Of a stretch of 64,000 nucleotides of DNA, positions 63,167-64,000 are shown in pieces. Under the pieces are notes generated by a model. That model had not been told where the DNA came from, searched no databases, and saw nothing but the letters and a program-made list of their open reading frames with translations. The stretch comes from Rhizobium sp. BT04 (GTDB lineage Bacteria; Pseudomonadota; Alphaproteobacteria; Rhizobiales; Rhizobiaceae), in assembly GCF_030053135.1 (NCBI RefSeq), contig NZ_CP125651.1, forward strand, positions 248,001 through 312,000. The letters run 5' to 3'. The position numbers and the translations under genes are program-made. Position 1 is the stretch's first letter. Each line of letters starts with the position of its first letter.

Positions 63167-63669
63167 CTATGCACCTACCTCGCGGACTGCCGGGACACTA
63201 GGAATGGTTGTATTATAAAGGGTGAAGGGCACCGCCTGAGCTGCAATCGTCATGGCCGCAAGCGCCCCTGCCGGTCGGAGATTGTCAATGGTATCGGCCC
63301 GCCCAGAGCCGGGTGAAGTTTGGGCGCGTAGATTTGCCCCACTTGCAGTTCGCCATGAGCAAGCAGGAGACGCTTGAACATCGGCTTCCCATTTTCGTCA
63401 GGATTGTCGTAGGAATCTGCCTTCACATTGCCGATCAAGATTCCCAACGTGATTTTGGGATCCATATCAGGCTCGGGCGAAAACAGTTCCGGGCAACTGA
63501 CGCGTCCATAAAGCATATTGATTTCGACGGTTTTATAATCCTCGTTCCAAGCAACCAAATCCCCGAAAGCCGAAAATCCGAGAACATGCGTTCTTTCCGG
63601 CTTCAGGTCCTCATCCCCGCCAAGAACCAGCGCCAGGACCGATTTATATTCGTCCGTCGCGGTCGGCAA
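63167..63669 (-). pseudogene. Frameshifted remnant of a GAD-like/Tdi1-type (DUF1851) protein
   Basis: On the minus strand one frame reads TDEYKSVLALVLGGDEDLKP and then RTHVLGFSAFGDLVAWN, the middle of the GAD-like fold found in type VI secretion immunity proteins of the Tdi1 kind. It runs through GQIYAPKLHPALGG. At about 63300 the frame slips by one base, and the next frame supplies the family's C-terminus (ADTIDNLRPAGALAAMTIAA), ending at 63167. The N-terminal 70 or so residues of a GAD-like domain are missing. It is a decayed gene, possibly the former immunity partner of the gene to its right. Confidence 0.65.
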
Positions 63670-64000
63670 TGGACGAGATGTCGGTAAAGCCGGCTTGCGG
63701 ACTGCCCTTCATCACCAGGCCATCGGAACCGATGACATAGTCGGCTTCGGGGCCATCGCTCTCGACATCGGCGACGTAGGAATAGGCGGAAAGAGATCGA
63801 GCGATGCGATCCGGCAATGCCTGCTGCTTCCAGGCGCCGGGCCGACCGGTAAAAAGTGTTTTCAAACGCGGATAACTGTCCATTTCGGCATAAAGTTTTT
63901 TCTGAAGCTCAAATTCCTCCTCCTCCGACATATCCTCCCGATAAAGAGGGTGGCCGGGATAGAGATTGAAATGCCGCGCATTCGCCGCCTGCGTGCCAAC
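63644..64000 (-). CDS. 3' end of an unidentified gene running off the window
   Basis: The frame is open from the right edge to a TAA at 63644-63646 (about 118 codons). It includes ANARHFNLYPGHPLYRED, SYPRLKTLFTGRPGAWKQQA and DYVIGSDGLVMKGSPQAGFT. The family is unknown to me. Because a GAD-like immunity-type remnant overlaps its end, it could be the C-terminus of a secreted toxin or effector, but no toxin motif can be recognised in this part. The first Met in view (at 63931) need not be the start. Confidence 0.5.
   Translation of the reverse strand, partial: VGTQAANARHFNLYPGHPLYREDMSEEEEFELQKKLYAEMDSYPRLKTLFTGRPGAWKQQALPDRIARSLSAYSYVADVESDGPEADYVIGSDGLVMKGSPQAGFTDISSIADRDGRI

Noticed and set aside
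1..64000. tRNA, rRNA, CRISPR arrays, complete insertion sequences
   Set aside because: Reading the gaps on both strands gave no cloverleaf with a T-arm consensus, no regularly spaced repeats and no transposase frame.

Overview
The window looks like part of a Rhizobiales replicon, most likely Rhizobium of the leguminosarum/etli type. It has high GC, a StcD very close to the Sinorhizobium stachydrine enzyme, many ABC importers for plant-derived solutes, lignin-monomer catabolism and several cyclic-nucleotide signalling proteins. I see no rRNA, tRNA, CRISPR array or intact insertion sequence. Whether it is chromosome or megaplasmid cannot be decided from the sequence.

Region 1 (1-8.9 kb) is a proline-betaine (stachydrine) uptake and catabolism locus. 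Leftward genes encode StcD, a DMSP-lyase-like cupin and EtfB. The divergent rightward unit encodes a TetR regulator, a ProC-like reductase and a complete quaternary-amine ABC importer. A strong two-armed dyad lies between the divergent units. A second FMN/FAD oxidoreductase downstream is a wreck with an internal deletion. Region 2 (8.9-15.4 kb) has a structured non-coding stretch, an AraC regulator, a YdeP-type molybdoenzyme with a small overlapping winged-helix gene, and a membrane PAS-GGDEF protein.

Region 3 (15.7-23.3 kb) is a sugar locus: a CUT1-type ABC importer (large Tat-type binding protein, two permeases, divergent ATPase), a LacI regulator, RbsD/FucU mutarotase and ribokinase. Two identical 14-bp palindromes in the divergent promoter region are the obvious LacI operators. 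Region 4 (23.4-29.1 kb) is a hydroxycinnamate operon (Fcs, Ech, alcohol dehydrogenase, coniferyl-aldehyde dehydrogenase) facing a MarR regulator across a short dyad.

Region 5 (29.5-49.5 kb) is a patchwork of accessory genes. It holds an SMP-30 protein, an SRPBCC protein, two methyltransferases (one cut by an in-frame stop), a sulfite-oxidase-type enzyme, a class III cyclase whose 3' end is duplicated on the far side of a tail-specific protease gene, and a molybdoenzyme/cytochrome b/periplasmic protein operon opposite a CusRS/HprRS-like two-component system with a CusR-box palindrome. A MarR/unknown gene pair, an AraC regulator, an AT-rich gap and a NIT-HAMP chemoreceptor follow.

Region 6 (49.9-59.7 kb) is an AraC-controlled Liv-type ABC importer flanked by two related aromatic-type aldehyde dehydrogenases, with a coniferyl-alcohol-dehydrogenase-like SDR. 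Together, regions 4 and 6 could carry coniferyl alcohol to vanillate. Region 7 (59.8-64 kb) has a CHASE-GGDEF-EAL protein, a HAMP-only protein, a twice-frameshifted GAD-like/Tdi1-type remnant, and the 3' end of an unidentified gene that runs off the window.
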